This document shows, one piece after another, positions 9,200-17,472 of a stretch of DNA of 64,000 nt; positions within the stretch are counted from its first letter, which is position 1; every line of letters starts with the position of its first letter. The stretch covers positions 1 to 64,000 of the forward strand of contig CAIVPR010000003.1 in NCBI GenBank assembly GCA_903907865.1. The letters run 5' to 3'. Under the pieces are notes generated by a model. It was not told the DNA's origin. It saw only the letters and a list, made by a program, of their open reading frames with translations, and ran no database searches. The position numbers and the translations under genes were made by a program. Origin of the DNA: an uncultured Acidobacteriia bacterium. Its GTDB lineage: Bacteria; Acidobacteriota; Terriglobia; Bryobacterales; Bryobacteraceae.

Positions 9200-10541
9200 G
9201 GACCAAGTCATAGGTGATCCAGTCTTTGGGCGGGGCGGGCATCTTCTTGGGGCGGTCGACCCAGATCGACGGGTCGCCGTAGACCAAGGCGGCGACAAAG
9301 GTCGGGGTCCATTCGGTGTCGAGGAAGGGGTCCTCGACGATGAGAATGCGGGCACCGGACTTGACGGTCGGCTGGAGTTTCCTGAGAGAGTCGGCCAAGG
9401 CGCGAACTTGGCGCGGCGATTCGTAGAGCCAGTTCTTTGTCCGGTCGATGCGCTGGTCGTGGAGCGTAGCTTTGCCGTAGCGCCAGCCCACGATGACGAA
9501 CACCGCGCATGCGAATGGAAGCCGCCATGCCGGTCGAAATGCCACGATCCGATTCTGAAGCAGGTCGAGGAGCGTTGCTGCGTAAATCGCCAAGCCCGCC
9601 GTCGCCAGGTACAGGACGTACGCACCGCGCTGGTCGACGAAGATGACAGGCAACATCGAGACGACGACAATCGTCCAAGTCCAGACCATGAGTCTGGAAC
9701 GCAATGCTGCGGCGACCAGCAGAAGGGCTGCGAGAATCACCGGCACCATCGCGGGCGTGATCCCGTCGGTGCCCAGAATGAGATGGTTCCAGTAGCCGGC
9801 CCAGTTCGTTGTGAACCTCAACCAGGAATACTCCGGCTTGTACACGGCGGGCAGCGATTGCTTGCCCGCAATGAACGGGATGTTCATCAGAGCCAGGACG
9901 CCGACCAGCCACCACCGCCGCCACTCGATCCCGCGGAAGAGCAATTCCCAAGCCCCAAGGACGACGGGCAGCGCCACAGCCATTTCCTTCGAATCCAGCG
10001 CCAGAACGGCGCAGCAGAGTATCGCGACACTCCGGGCCACACCCGGCATCCGGCCGTCACGGCGGACTTGGATGTACAAGCAGACCGCCAGGTAGAAGAA
10101 CGAGAAGCAGAGGATGTCGTAGACGGTCGCGGTGCGGAACCAGATCTCCATCACGCGGCTGTGGAAGGCGAAGAATAGGGCCGCGAGCGCGACAGCCCGG
10201 CCGGTCGGCAAAAGCAACCGCGCCAGCCAACAAAACAAACCCAGATTCGCCGTGATGAGGAGCGTGCATGCGATCCGGAAGGGCAGCGGGTTGAATCCGA
10301 AGGCGGCGAAGATCCCGCGATAGAACAGCGCGCCGAGCGGTCGATAGAAATCACTCCAAAAGATGGGGATGGCTTGGAAGACCTCGAGCCACGGCCTGCG
10401 CCAGGCCTGGTAGAGGTTCATCATGTCGTCGTTGTCGAAGTACGTTTCGAGTCCGTGCCAAGTGAAGAACAACGAGTAGGCGAGAATGACGGCCGCAGTC
10501 AGCCAGGGCAGAGCGCGAGCAAGACGGGTGTCAGTCGGCAT
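9159..10541 (-). CDS. Membrane GT-C type glycosyltransferase
   Basis: A 460-residue polytopic membrane protein with about ten hydrophobic segments. After the first segment comes the periplasmic acidic motif YFDNDDMMNLY (DNDD at residues 36-39), characteristic of GT-C enzymes (ArnT/PMT/YfhO-like) that use polyprenyl-phosphate sugars. The C-terminal 100 residues form a soluble periplasmic tail. ATG 10541 is preferred to the upstream extension because MPTDTRLARALPW leads directly into the first membrane helix; this overlaps the upstream permease gene by 11 bases, so the two are probably cotranscribed. The acceptor is unknown; nearby GT2 and GT4 genes suggest envelope glycan work. Confidence 0.8.
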   Translation of the reverse strand: MPTDTRLARALPWLTAAVILAYSLFFTWHGLETYFDNDDMMNLYQAWRRPWLEVFQAIPIFWSDFYRPLGALFYRGIFAAFGFNPLPFRIACTLLITANLGLFCWLARLLLPTGRAVALAALFFAFHSRVMEIWFRTATVYDILCFSFFYLAVCLYIQVRRDGRMPGVARSVAILCCAVLALDSKEMAVALPVVLGAWELLFRGIEWRRWWLVGVLALMNIPFIAGKQSLPAVYKPEYSWLRFTTNWAGYWNHLILGTDGITPAMVPVILAALLLVAAALRSRLMVWTWTIVVVSMLPVIFVDQRGAYVLYLATAGLAIYAATLLDLLQNRIVAFRPAWRLPFACAVFVIVGWRYGKATLHDQRIDRTKNWLYESPRQVRALADSLRKLQPTVKSGARILIVEDPFLDTEWTPTFVAALVYGDPSIWVDRPKKMPAPPKDWITYDLVLTWQDGAYRRLKP

Positions 10542-11910
10542 CTTTTTCCAGCAGGCGGAAAACGCCGCCTCCTGCCACGATGGTGGCCAGAGCGGCAACG
10601 GAGGGAATCGGGGCCCAGATCACGCCGTAAACGATGGTCGCGGTGCCAACCAGGATGTAGGCGGCTGGAATCAGGGGAAACAGGAGGCCCACCGGGGCGA
10701 GCCGCTGCCAGTCCGGACGGCGGCGGAAGACGAAGATCGAGGCGACAGCGAGAACGGTGAAAAACGTCAAGCTGAAGCCTATATATATGATGAGCTGCGG
10801 GAACGGCGTGAGCGTCATGAGGATGGAGCAGACGCCCTGCATGAGGATGGCGTTCACGGGTGTACGCCAGCGCGGGTGCACTTTGGCGGCAGCGGGGAAG
10901 AACGCCCGGTTGTGCGCCATGGCGTAGTAGACGCGGGGTCCGATGGTTACCATCGCGTTCACCGTGGACATGAGGGAAACCGCCATCAGTGCCGCGAAGA
11001 CACCGCCGATCTCCGTGCCAAATAAGTTCGTCGCGGCCAAAGACCCCACCGCCACCACATTTTTCATCTGCTCTAGGGGCGTGGCGTAAATATAGAGCAG
11101 GTTGAGGCCGAGGTAGGCCAACATTACAATCGCGGTGCCGGCTGCGAGCGCGAGCGGAAGGTTGCGGTCCGGCTGGCGGACCTCCTCGCCAACGTACGTT
11201 GCGGCGTTCCAGCCACTGTAGCCGACCATCACCCAGAGGAGACTGATGACCAAGGCAACCGGCAACGGGTTGGTCGAGGTTCTGGCCACCGTGGTGCCGA
11301 AGTGCCCCCAATCGCCGTGTCCGAACGCAAAGCCGGAGAGGACAAGGCCGCCGATGACCAAGAGCTTGGTCCCGGTCAAGGTGTTCTGAACGCGGGCCAC
11401 CAGTTTCACACCGAGGCAGTTGAGGATGGTGAACAGGGCAATCAAGGCACTGGCGACAAGCTGCGCGCCTCCGAACTTGAGGGAAAAAGGGCCGCTGCCG
11501 ATATGCCAAGCCTCGTTCGCCTGCTTCAGAGCGGGGTTGAAGGTGCCGAGGTAGTCTGAAAACGCCAGTGCGGCGGCGGCGACGGGAGCCGAAAATCCGG
11601 CGAAGAACGATATCCAGCCGGACATGAAGCCCCAAGCGGGCCCGAAGGCGCGGGTCAGGTAGATGTACTCGCCGCCCGAACTAGGGAAATTGACGCCGAG
11701 TTCCGAATAGCAGAGGGCACCGCAGAGCGCGAAGAGCGCGCCGACGATCCAGACGGCCAGCACGATGCGGGCGTCTCCGAGGTCGCCCACCATAAAGCCG
11801 CTGGTGGTGAAGATCCCCGTACCGATCATGTTCGAGACCACGAGCGCCGTAGCGCTGTACGGTCCCAATTGCCGCAGCAGTTTCTGGTTTCGGTCGGACA
11901 CCAACGACAA
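10531..11910 (-). CDS. APC family amino acid permease
   Basis: A 459-residue transporter of the amino acid-polyamine-organocation superfamily with roughly twelve membrane segments. The N-terminal helix carries the unwound substrate-binding motif MIGTGIFTTSG (GTGIF at 30-34), and helix 3 the conserved SELGVNFPSSGGEYIYL segment. It would import an amino acid across the inner membrane; the substrate cannot be read from sequence. It is the first gene of a two-gene minus-strand unit, with the GT-C glycosyltransferase start inside its last codons. ATG 11910 is directly followed by a family-like N-terminus. Confidence 0.88.
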   Translation of the reverse strand: MSLVSDRNQKLLRQLGPYSATALVVSNMIGTGIFTTSGFMVGDLGDARIVLAVWIVGALFALCGALCYSELGVNFPSSGGEYIYLTRAFGPAWGFMSGWISFFAGFSAPVAAAALAFSDYLGTFNPALKQANEAWHIGSGPFSLKFGGAQLVASALIALFTILNCLGVKLVARVQNTLTGTKLLVIGGLVLSGFAFGHGDWGHFGTTVARTSTNPLPVALVISLLWVMVGYSGWNAATYVGEEVRQPDRNLPLALAAGTAIVMLAYLGLNLLYIYATPLEQMKNVVAVGSLAATNLFGTEIGGVFAALMAVSLMSTVNAMVTIGPRVYYAMAHNRAFFPAAAKVHPRWRTPVNAILMQGVCSILMTLTPFPQLIIYIGFSLTFFTVLAVASIFVFRRRPDWQRLAPVGLLFPLIPAAYILVGTATIVYGVIWAPIPSVAALATIVAGGGVFRLLEKDAD

Positions 11911-11953
11911 GTGTAACGGACTGTTTCTTCTTCAGACGTTCATGGAATAGCAG

Positions 11954-11983
11954 TTGACTAGAGGGTACTGGTACTACTAAGAT
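11954..11983 (+). promoter_or_regulatory. Putative sigma-70 promoter for the small exported protein
   Basis: TTGACT at 11954-11959 and TAAGAT at 11978-11983, spaced 18 bases, lie in the divergent region between the permease and the small protein gene at 12052. Both boxes are close to consensus. The transcript could also include the GT2 gene that follows. Confidence 0.5.
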
Positions 11984-12051
11984 AAATGCTGAGGCGGATG
12001 ATGATCCGAATCCTCGATAGCGATCACAGTCTTGTTGAGAGCGTTGTTCAA

Positions 12052-12261
12052 ATGAAAAAAGTCGTACTGCCCTTCATGCTGATGTTGGCCTCGTTAGCCG
12101 TCCAGCCCGTAATCGCAGCCGAACGTTTGGCGTCGCAACGACCGGAGTTGCAGGCGGGCATGGTGCCGGAGGACGGTGGCTACAAGATCCTCGCGGGCCT
12201 TGCGCTACTCGCGCTTGCCGTCGCCTTGCGACATATCCGACTGTCCTCCCGGCGGACGTAG
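12052..12261 (+). CDS. Tiny exported protein with exosortase-type C-terminal tail
   Basis: A 69-residue protein. ATG 12052 gives a textbook signal peptide (MKKVVLPFMLMLASLAVQPVIAA). The remaining part is only about 20 residues before MVPEDGG, a hydrophobic helix (ILAGLALLALAVAL) and a basic end (RHIRLSSRR). This three-part tail of VPE-type motif, membrane helix and arginine cluster matches the logic of PEP-CTERM/VPDSG-CTERM sorting signals processed by exosortases. Almost nothing would be left after both cleavages, so it may be a small surface peptide or a marker of exopolysaccharide assembly. The next gene, a GT2 glycosyltransferase, starts 18 bases on. A start at 11986 would bury the signal peptide. 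Confidence 0.6.
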   Translation: MKKVVLPFMLMLASLAVQPVIAAERLASQRPELQAGMVPEDGGYKILAGLALLALAVALRHIRLSSRRT

Positions 12262-12279
12262 TATGAAAGGAAGGAGAGC

Positions 12280-13077
12280 ATGCCTTCCACTCCGCTCGTC
12301 TCGGTAGTCATCACAACCAAGAACCGCATCGAATTGCTGCCCCGGTCGATTCGGAGCGTGCTCGAGCAGACGTGGACAAACGTCGAATTGATCGTGGTCG
12401 ACGACGGTTCCGATGTGCCCGTCGAACTTCCCACCACCGATCCCCGCGCCCGCATCATTCGGAACAACCAATCCCAGGGGCTGAGCGAGGCCCGGAACAT
12501 CGGTTTCCGGTCTGCCAAGGGCGAGTTCCTGTGCATGCTGGACGACGACGACTGGTATCTCCCGGAAAAGCTGGAGCGGCAGGTCGGCTATCTGCAGGCC
12601 CATCCGGACATTGGCATGGTGTTTTCGCGTGTTGTTGTGCGCGACGCCGAGGGAAAGGAACGCTGCTACCTCGCCGAAAACCATGTCCACTCGCCTGAGA
12701 TCAACCTGATGGCGTTCAATGTGATCCATCCGAGTTCCGTCCTGCTGCGGCGGGAGGTATTCGACCGGATCCAGTTCGAGCCACGGATCAAGAAGTACGA
12801 GGACACGCTGTTCTTCAACCGGATCTGTTTTACGGTGCCAACGGCCTACCAGCCGATCGACGTCGCGGTCTGGATGCAGGATGGACGCCCCGACCAGTTG
12901 ACGCGACGTTTTTTCGACCGCAATTTCGTAAACTTCAAGATCGTGTGCGAGGGCTTGGACGACATCCTCGACCGATATCCCGCAGCGCGAAAGTTGTACT
13001 ACAGGCGGCTCGCGTTCCAAGCGCTGCGGTGCCGCAGGCTGGGTGAGTTTTTGAGGGCGGTGCCGCGGGCGATCTAG
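12280..13077 (+). CDS. Family 2 glycosyltransferase
   Basis: A 265-residue GT-A fold enzyme of CAZy family GT2. The nucleotide-sugar binding N-terminus (VSVVITTKNR), the first acidic motif VVDDGS (residues 39-44) and the metal-binding MLDDDDW (87-92) are intact. It is soluble, with no membrane segment, so it probably works at the cytoplasmic face on a lipid- or polysaccharide-linked acceptor. AGGAAGGAGA precedes ATG 12280. It follows the small exosortase-tail protein closely and may be cotranscribed with it, which fits the known link of exosortase substrates with exopolysaccharide genes. Confidence 0.9.
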   Translation: MPSTPLVSVVITTKNRIELLPRSIRSVLEQTWTNVELIVVDDGSDVPVELPTTDPRARIIRNNQSQGLSEARNIGFRSAKGEFLCMLDDDDWYLPEKLERQVGYLQAHPDIGMVFSRVVVRDAEGKERCYLAENHVHSPEINLMAFNVIHPSSVLLRREVFDRIQFEPRIKKYEDTLFFNRICFTVPTAYQPIDVAVWMQDGRPDQLTRRFFDRNFVNFKIVCEGLDDILDRYPAARKLYYRRLAFQALRCRRLGEFLRAVPRAI

Positions 13078-13100
13078 GAGGACTTTCGGTGCCTAGAAAA

Positions 13101-13126
13101 AACGCTCCCCCGCGGTCGCAGCTCGG
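13101..13126 (+). repeat. Dispersed short repeat, copy 1
   Basis: The 26 bases starting AACGCTCCCCCGCGGTCGCA match a second copy at 15081-15106 in 22 of 26 positions. Both lie in intergenic DNA, one on each side of the MerR-CpaF gene pair, in the same orientation. A GCTCGG in this copy faces CCGAGC about 25 bases further on (near 13143-13148), so the element may fold as a hairpin. Confidence 0.55.
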
Positions 13127-13167
13127 CGGAATCGGCTTGTTTCCGAGCGCACTAGGGTCGGAAACAG

Positions 13168-13611
13168 CTAGCGCAGGATGGCCAGGATCGCCAGCACTTC
13201 TTTGCGGATGTCCGCCATCGGGTCGGGCGCGCCGAACAGGCTCCGCTGCTGCTGGACGACCTTGCCCTTCTTCTTCGGTTCCGCCTTTTTCTGGGCCTTC
13301 TCCGCCTGCCGCTCGGCCAAGACCTTGCGCGCGCCCTCTATGGTGAACTTCCGGTTGTAGAGCAGATCCTTGATCTGCAGCAGCAACTCGACGTCCTTGC
13401 GGCGGAACATCCGCTGGCCGGTGTCGGACTTCTTCGGCGACAGGCCCCTGAACTCGGTTTCCCAGTAGCGCAGGACGTAGGCTTCCACGCCAACCAGTTG
13501 GGACACTTCGCCGATGCGGAAAAACAGCTTGTCTGGAATGGCGGAGCCGCTCGAGGGCCCTTGTGCGGGCGGACCTTCCGTCGCTGCCGAATCTCGCTCC
13601 TTGATTGCCAT
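13168..13611 (-). CDS. MerR family transcriptional regulator
   Basis: A 147-residue regulator with the MerR winged-helix domain at about 30-100: the helix-turn-helix [22 protein letters not shown] (from residue 30) and the wing with [17 protein letters not shown]. After it comes a lysine- and glutamate-rich linker and a short C-terminal helix; no metal-binding cysteines are present, so it is the Acidobacteria/Myxococcus-type MerR of unknown ligand. It is divergently transcribed from cpaF with only 17 bases between the two starts, so its own operator should overlap the cpaF start region. Confidence 0.88.
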   Translation of the reverse strand: MAIKERDSAATEGPPAQGPSSGSAIPDKLFFRIGEVSQLVGVEAYVLRYWETEFRGLSPKKSDTGQRMFRRKDVELLLQIKDLLYNRKFTIEGARKVLAERQAEKAQKKAEPKKKGKVVQQQRSLFGAPDPMADIRKEVLAILAILR

Positions 13612-13628
13612 TGTGTCGGTGGGTCGCT

Positions 13629-15005
13629 ATGCGGCCTAATGGCTATAATGAACCACAGATCACCGTGGCGTCAAACTACAGGCCAATTCCTCCACAGAAA
13701 CCCGCTGCACCCGCCGCCGGGCGACCGACGGACCGCAACTTCGAATTGAAGTCGCTGATCCACAAGAAGCTCCTCGGGGTGCTGAACTTGGAACGCGTTT
13801 CATCGTTGCCGAAGGAACGCCTGCGGGCGGAAATCGGCCGGGTGGTGGAGCGGCTGCTGGAAGACGAGCGAGTTCCGATGACGGCTGCGGAGCAGAACCG
13901 GATCGTCGAGGAAGTTCTCGACGAAACGCTGGGCCTGGGTCCCTTGGAGCCGCTGCTGAAGGAGCCGTCGATTTCGGATATCCTGGTCAACCGTTTCGAC
14001 AAGGTCTACATCGAGCGGGGCGGCAAGCTGTCGGAAGTGCCGGTGCGCTTCCGCGACAACGCCCACCTTCTGCACATCATCGAGAAGATTGTCTCGCAGG
14101 TGGGACGCCGCATTGACGAGGCGCAGCCGATTGTCGACGCCCGCCTGCTGGATGGCTCGCGTGTCAATGCCATCATCCCGCCGCTGGCGCTGGACGGCCC
14201 CAGCCTGAGCATCCGGCGTTTCGGACGCCACGTCATCACGCAGGAGGAGATGATCCAGTACAAGACTGTGATGCCCTCGATGCTGAAATTCCTTGCGGCC
14301 GCGGTGCAGGCCAAGACGACGATTCTCATCTCCGGCGGTACCGGTTCCGGCAAGACGACCACGTTGAACGCGCTTTCGCGGTTCATCCCGGAGGAGGAGC
14401 GGATCGTCACCATCGAAGACACTGCGGAACTCCAACTCCAGCAGCGCCACGTGGTGAAGTTCGAAACGCGCCCGCCGAACCTGAACAAAGAAGGCGGCAT
14501 CAACCAACGGCAACTTCTGCGCACGGCGCTCCGGATGCGGCCCGACAGGATCATCGTCGGCGAGTGCCGCGGTGCCGAGGCGCTGGACATGCTGCAGGCG
14601 ATGAACACCGGTGTGGAGGGATCGATGAGCACGGTCCACGCGAATACGCCGAAGGACGCGTTTTCGCGCTTGGAAACGATGGTGATGATGGCTGACATCG
14701 AGATTCCGGCACGCGTGATTCTGCAGCAGTTGGCGTCGGCAATCAAGCTTGTGGTGCAGGTGGCGCGCCTTCAGGACGGGGCACGCCGGATCATGAATAT
14801 TTCCGAGGTGGTCGGGGCGCATGAGGACCAGGTGGAGATCCAGGACATCTTCGTGTTTGAGCGCACGGGCGTGAACGACCAGGGCAAGGTGCAGGGGCGG
14901 TTCAAGGGTACCGGGATCCGGCCCAAGTTACTCGAGCGGCTGCGGGTTAGCGGCATCAACCTGCCGGACTCGGTGTTCAATGAAGTCGTGAACGTGAATA
15001 TGTAG
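13629..15005 (+). CDS. cpaF: CpaF/TadA-type secretion ATPase
   Basis: A 458-residue type II/IV secretion ATPase of the CpaF (Tad) family, which powers assembly of Flp/Tad pili. Walker A is GGTGSGKTTT near residues 236-245, the Asp box near TIEDTAELQL, Walker B IIVGECRG near 309-316, and the His box STVHANTP. The N-terminal half holds the typical DILVNRFDKVYIERGGKL domain. ATG 13629 leaves room for the MerR start; the longer frame from 13605 would run into it. No other tad/cpa genes (cpaB, cpaC, cpaE, tadB, tadC, flp) are in the window, so it is either isolated or part of a scattered set. Confidence 0.93.
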   Translation: MRPNGYNEPQITVASNYRPIPPQKPAAPAAGRPTDRNFELKSLIHKKLLGVLNLERVSSLPKERLRAEIGRVVERLLEDERVPMTAAEQNRIVEEVLDETLGLGPLEPLLKEPSISDILVNRFDKVYIERGGKLSEVPVRFRDNAHLLHIIEKIVSQVGRRIDEAQPIVDARLLDGSRVNAIIPPLALDGPSLSIRRFGRHVITQEEMIQYKTVMPSMLKFLAAAVQAKTTILISGGTGSGKTTTLNALSRFIPEEERIVTIEDTAELQLQQRHVVKFETRPPNLNKEGGINQRQLLRTALRMRPDRIIVGECRGAEALDMLQAMNTGVEGSMSTVHANTPKDAFSRLETMVMMADIEIPARVILQQLASAIKLVVQVARLQDGARRIMNISEVVGAHEDQVEIQDIFVFERTGVNDQGKVQGRFKGTGIRPKLLERLRVSGINLPDSVFNEVVNVNM

Positions 15006-15080
15006 GGAGCGCGGGTTATGCCGCCGGAAGCGGCTCGCGCGCTCACCAGTTGGGTGAACAGCCTGCACATGGCTGGAACA

Positions 15081-15106
15081 AACACTCCCTTGCGGTCGCG
15101 GCTCGG
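15081..15106 (+). repeat. Dispersed short repeat, copy 2
   Basis: Second copy of the repeat at 13101-13126, differing at four positions (22/26 identity), in the convergent gap between cpaF and the response regulator gene. The same gap also has an inverted repeat GAGCGCG (15007-15013) / CGCGCTC (15038-15044) just after the cpaF stop that may help end transcription. Confidence 0.55.
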
Positions 15107-15191
15107 TAACAGGTTGATTCACCAGTGCCGCGACCGCCGAAAATGCGTCGGCGGGCACGGTCAGTTGCCGTTTCCAGCTTCAAGGGCGGCC

Positions 15192-15902
15192 CTACACGGC
15201 TGCGGCGGTTTCCGGGAGCGAGAAGCGGTAGCCGATACGCGGCTCGGTTTGGATAAAGGTCGGTTTGCTGGCCGACGGCTCGATTTTCTTCCGTAGTTGG
15301 TTGATGAAGACGCGCAGGTACTCGATCTGCTCGCCGTATTCGGGTCCCCAGATCGCCTGCAACAGCTTGCGGTGGGGGACCGGCTTGTTGGCGTGCGCAA
15401 TTAGGTAACGCAGGATGTCGAACTCGGTGGGCGTCAGCCGGACCAAGTTTCCCCCGGCAAGAACGCGGCGGGTCTCGAAGTCGATCTCCAAACCAGGAAC
15501 GACCACCCGCTTGGCCGCAGTGTCGGTGGCGAAGCCGGACCGGCGGAGGGCCGCGCGGATGCGGGCCATCAATTCGTCAAAGCTGAAAGGCTTGCTGACG
15601 TAGTCGTCGGCCCCGGCGTCGAGGGCCTGGACCTTGTCCTTGTCGGAGTCACGGACGGAAACGACGATGATCGGCATGTCCCAGGCGTTGCGAATGGCGC
15701 GGCAGGTCTCGAAGCCCCCCATGCCGGGCATGTTGAGGTCGAGGAGCACCAAGTCGACGGTCCGCTGGCGAAGCAGTTCGAGCGCGTCCTCGCCATTGGG
15801 GGCATCCACAACCTTGGCCCCCTGCGAATTCAGACTGGCCCGCAGTACGCGGCGGATCTGCGGCTCGTCGTCAATCACCATAATGGTGCGATTGTGAATC
15901 AT
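15192..15902 (-). CDS. KdpE-like response regulator
   Basis: A 236-residue OmpR/KdpE-type regulator. The receiver domain has the acidic pair D11-D12, the phospho-acceptor D55 in LVLLDLNMPG and K104 in YVSKPF. The C-terminal winged helix (about 130-228) ends with RVFINQLRKKIEPS and RIGYRFSLPE. It overlaps the sensor kinase gene by four bases (ATGA), so the kinase is translated first and the two form one unit. Despite similarity to KdpE, no kdpFABC potassium pump genes lie in the window, so the regulon is unknown. Confidence 0.92.
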   Translation of the reverse strand: MIHNRTIMVIDDEPQIRRVLRASLNSQGAKVVDAPNGEDALELLRQRTVDLVLLDLNMPGMGGFETCRAIRNAWDMPIIVVSVRDSDKDKVQALDAGADDYVSKPFSFDELMARIRAALRRSGFATDTAAKRVVVPGLEIDFETRRVLAGGNLVRLTPTEFDILRYLIAHANKPVPHRKLLQAIWGPEYGEQIEYLRVFINQLRKKIEPSASKPTFIQTEPRIGYRFSLPETAAAV

Positions 15903-17284
15903 CGTCTTACTCCCCCTGCAGGCTCGATCGGCAACGAAAAGCGAAAGGCCGGACCGCGTGGAAGCGTGTCGAGCCAGACCCTGCCTCCATGCACTTCGGC
16001 AATGGCGCGCGCGATGGCCAAGCCCATCCCGGTACCCTCAACCTGCATGCCGTTTCCGGTTCCCCTATAGAACTTGGTAAACAGTTTCTCGCGTTGGTCC
16101 GCAGGGATCTCGATACCGTCATTCTCAACGGTGAGGATAACATTGGACTGAACGAGATCGCCGGAGATGCGAATCTCCGAACCCGGCTTGGAGTACTTCC
16201 AAGCGTTGTCGACCACTTGCATGATCATCTGCCCGAGAAGGAACCGGTCGCCTCGGACCGATGGCAAGGATTCGGGCACGTCCAGTGTGACTTGACGGCC
16301 CGCGATATAGCGTTCCAACCGCGCGGTAACAGCTGTCGCGACCTCGCTCATGGAGCACGCTTCGAAGCGCGGACTGGCTTGGTGCGCCTCGATGCGGGCC
16401 AAGTCCAAGGATTCGCGAATGAGCTGGTCCAGCCTGTCGGCCTCCTCGTCTATCGCGGCCACCAATTCCTTGGCGTCGCGGTCAACGATTTTTGGAGAAT
16501 TGCGCAAGATGGAGGCCGCAGCCTTGATGGAGGTCAGAGGCGTCTTGAAATTGTGCGCCATGGCATTCAGAACGACATTGCGGAGTTCCTCCCCGCGCTG
16601 GGCGGCCTCAAGGCGTGCCCTCGCTTCCCCGCTACGGGCCCGCTCCAGAACCAAGCGGATCAGGTTTCCGATGGCGCTGGAAACCTCCGTGGAAAGGGGC
16701 GCTCCGTACAGTTCCAAGTTTCCTCTACCAATGCTCACCATGGCCTGGGGGACGCCGGCGCAGACTCCGGATGAAGTCGGCCGGGTGCCGTCGCGGAAGT
16801 CCAGCATGGCACCGGAGACTGCGAAGAGGTCCATGACCAACGGCACTGCGCGTGCAGCAGCTTCGGCGACGGTATCGGCCAGAAGGAGGGAGTTGCCCAG
16901 TTTCTGGAGCTGTTCCATCTCTTCGCGCCTTCGGATCGCCTCCGCTGCCCGGCGCTGTGCGCGAACCGACAACTGGCTGGCGGTAAGGGCGGTAATCACC
17001 ATCATGGAAAAGGTGACAGCCCCTTCCCACGTAGTTATCGCGAGACTGCCTACCTTGTCTACGTAATACCAACTGAAGGCCAAGCTGGCGGCAATCGAGG
17101 TGAGAATGGCGAGCGTCCACTCGCCACGGGTGGAAACGCCCAAGACTACCAGAAGGAGCAGCATGGAGGCGGTTGGACGATTCGCGCCGAGGACGAAGGA
17201 CAGGGCTGCGCCAGCCCACGCGAGCGCGGCCGCCAAGCAGATCTTGGCGGTAGCCAACAATGATTTGCGCCAAGTCGAACTCAT
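15899..17284 (-). CDS. KdpD-like sensor histidine kinase lacking the N-terminal KdpD domains
   Basis: A 461-residue membrane kinase. It starts with a set of membrane helices like the DUF4118 module of KdpD, then a coiled region (SVRAQRRAAEAIRRREEM), a GAF-like domain, a dimerisation domain and the ATPase. It lacks the large cytoplasmic KdpD sensor and USP domains. The H-box reads MAHNFKTPLTSIKA, with His244 followed by Asn instead of the usual Asp or Glu. The N-box (VVDNAWKYSKPG) and G-box (GTGMGLAIARA) look intact. ATG 17284 (MSSTWRKS) is the preferred start; ATGs at 17305, 17317 and 17341 are also in frame. Coupled to the KdpE-like gene. Confidence 0.88.
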   Translation of the reverse strand: MSSTWRKSLLATAKICLAAALAWAGAALSFVLGANRPTASMLLLLVVLGVSTRGEWTLAILTSIAASLAFSWYYVDKVGSLAITTWEGAVTFSMMVITALTASQLSVRAQRRAAEAIRRREEMEQLQKLGNSLLLADTVAEAAARAVPLVMDLFAVSGAMLDFRDGTRPTSSGVCAGVPQAMVSIGRGNLELYGAPLSTEVSSAIGNLIRLVLERARSGEARARLEAAQRGEELRNVVLNAMAHNFKTPLTSIKAAASILRNSPKIVDRDAKELVAAIDEEADRLDQLIRESLDLARIEAHQASPRFEACSMSEVATAVTARLERYIAGRQVTLDVPESLPSVRGDRFLLGQMIMQVVDNAWKYSKPGSEIRISGDLVQSNVILTVENDGIEIPADQREKLFTKFYRGTGNGMQVEGTGMGLAIARAIAEVHGGRVWLDTLPRGPAFRFSLPIEPAGGVRR

Positions 17285-17472
17285 CGCATGCCCGTCCTCA
17301 ATCATTCCACATTCCATGCCGCGCTTTTCAGGATCGCGCAAGCCACGCCTCCGGACGGGGCTGGACGGGCGCTTCCTTTGACCATTGGTGCCGCGGCGAA
17401 GGGCTGTTGCCGGTGCTTGTTAGCCACGCACGCCCCAACTCGTGTGATGAACGCAAAAGGTACAATCGTCTC

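Noticed and set aside
15192-17284. A complete Kdp potassium system.
   Set aside because: No kdpF, A, B or C genes are present, and the kinase lacks the N-terminal KdpD domains.
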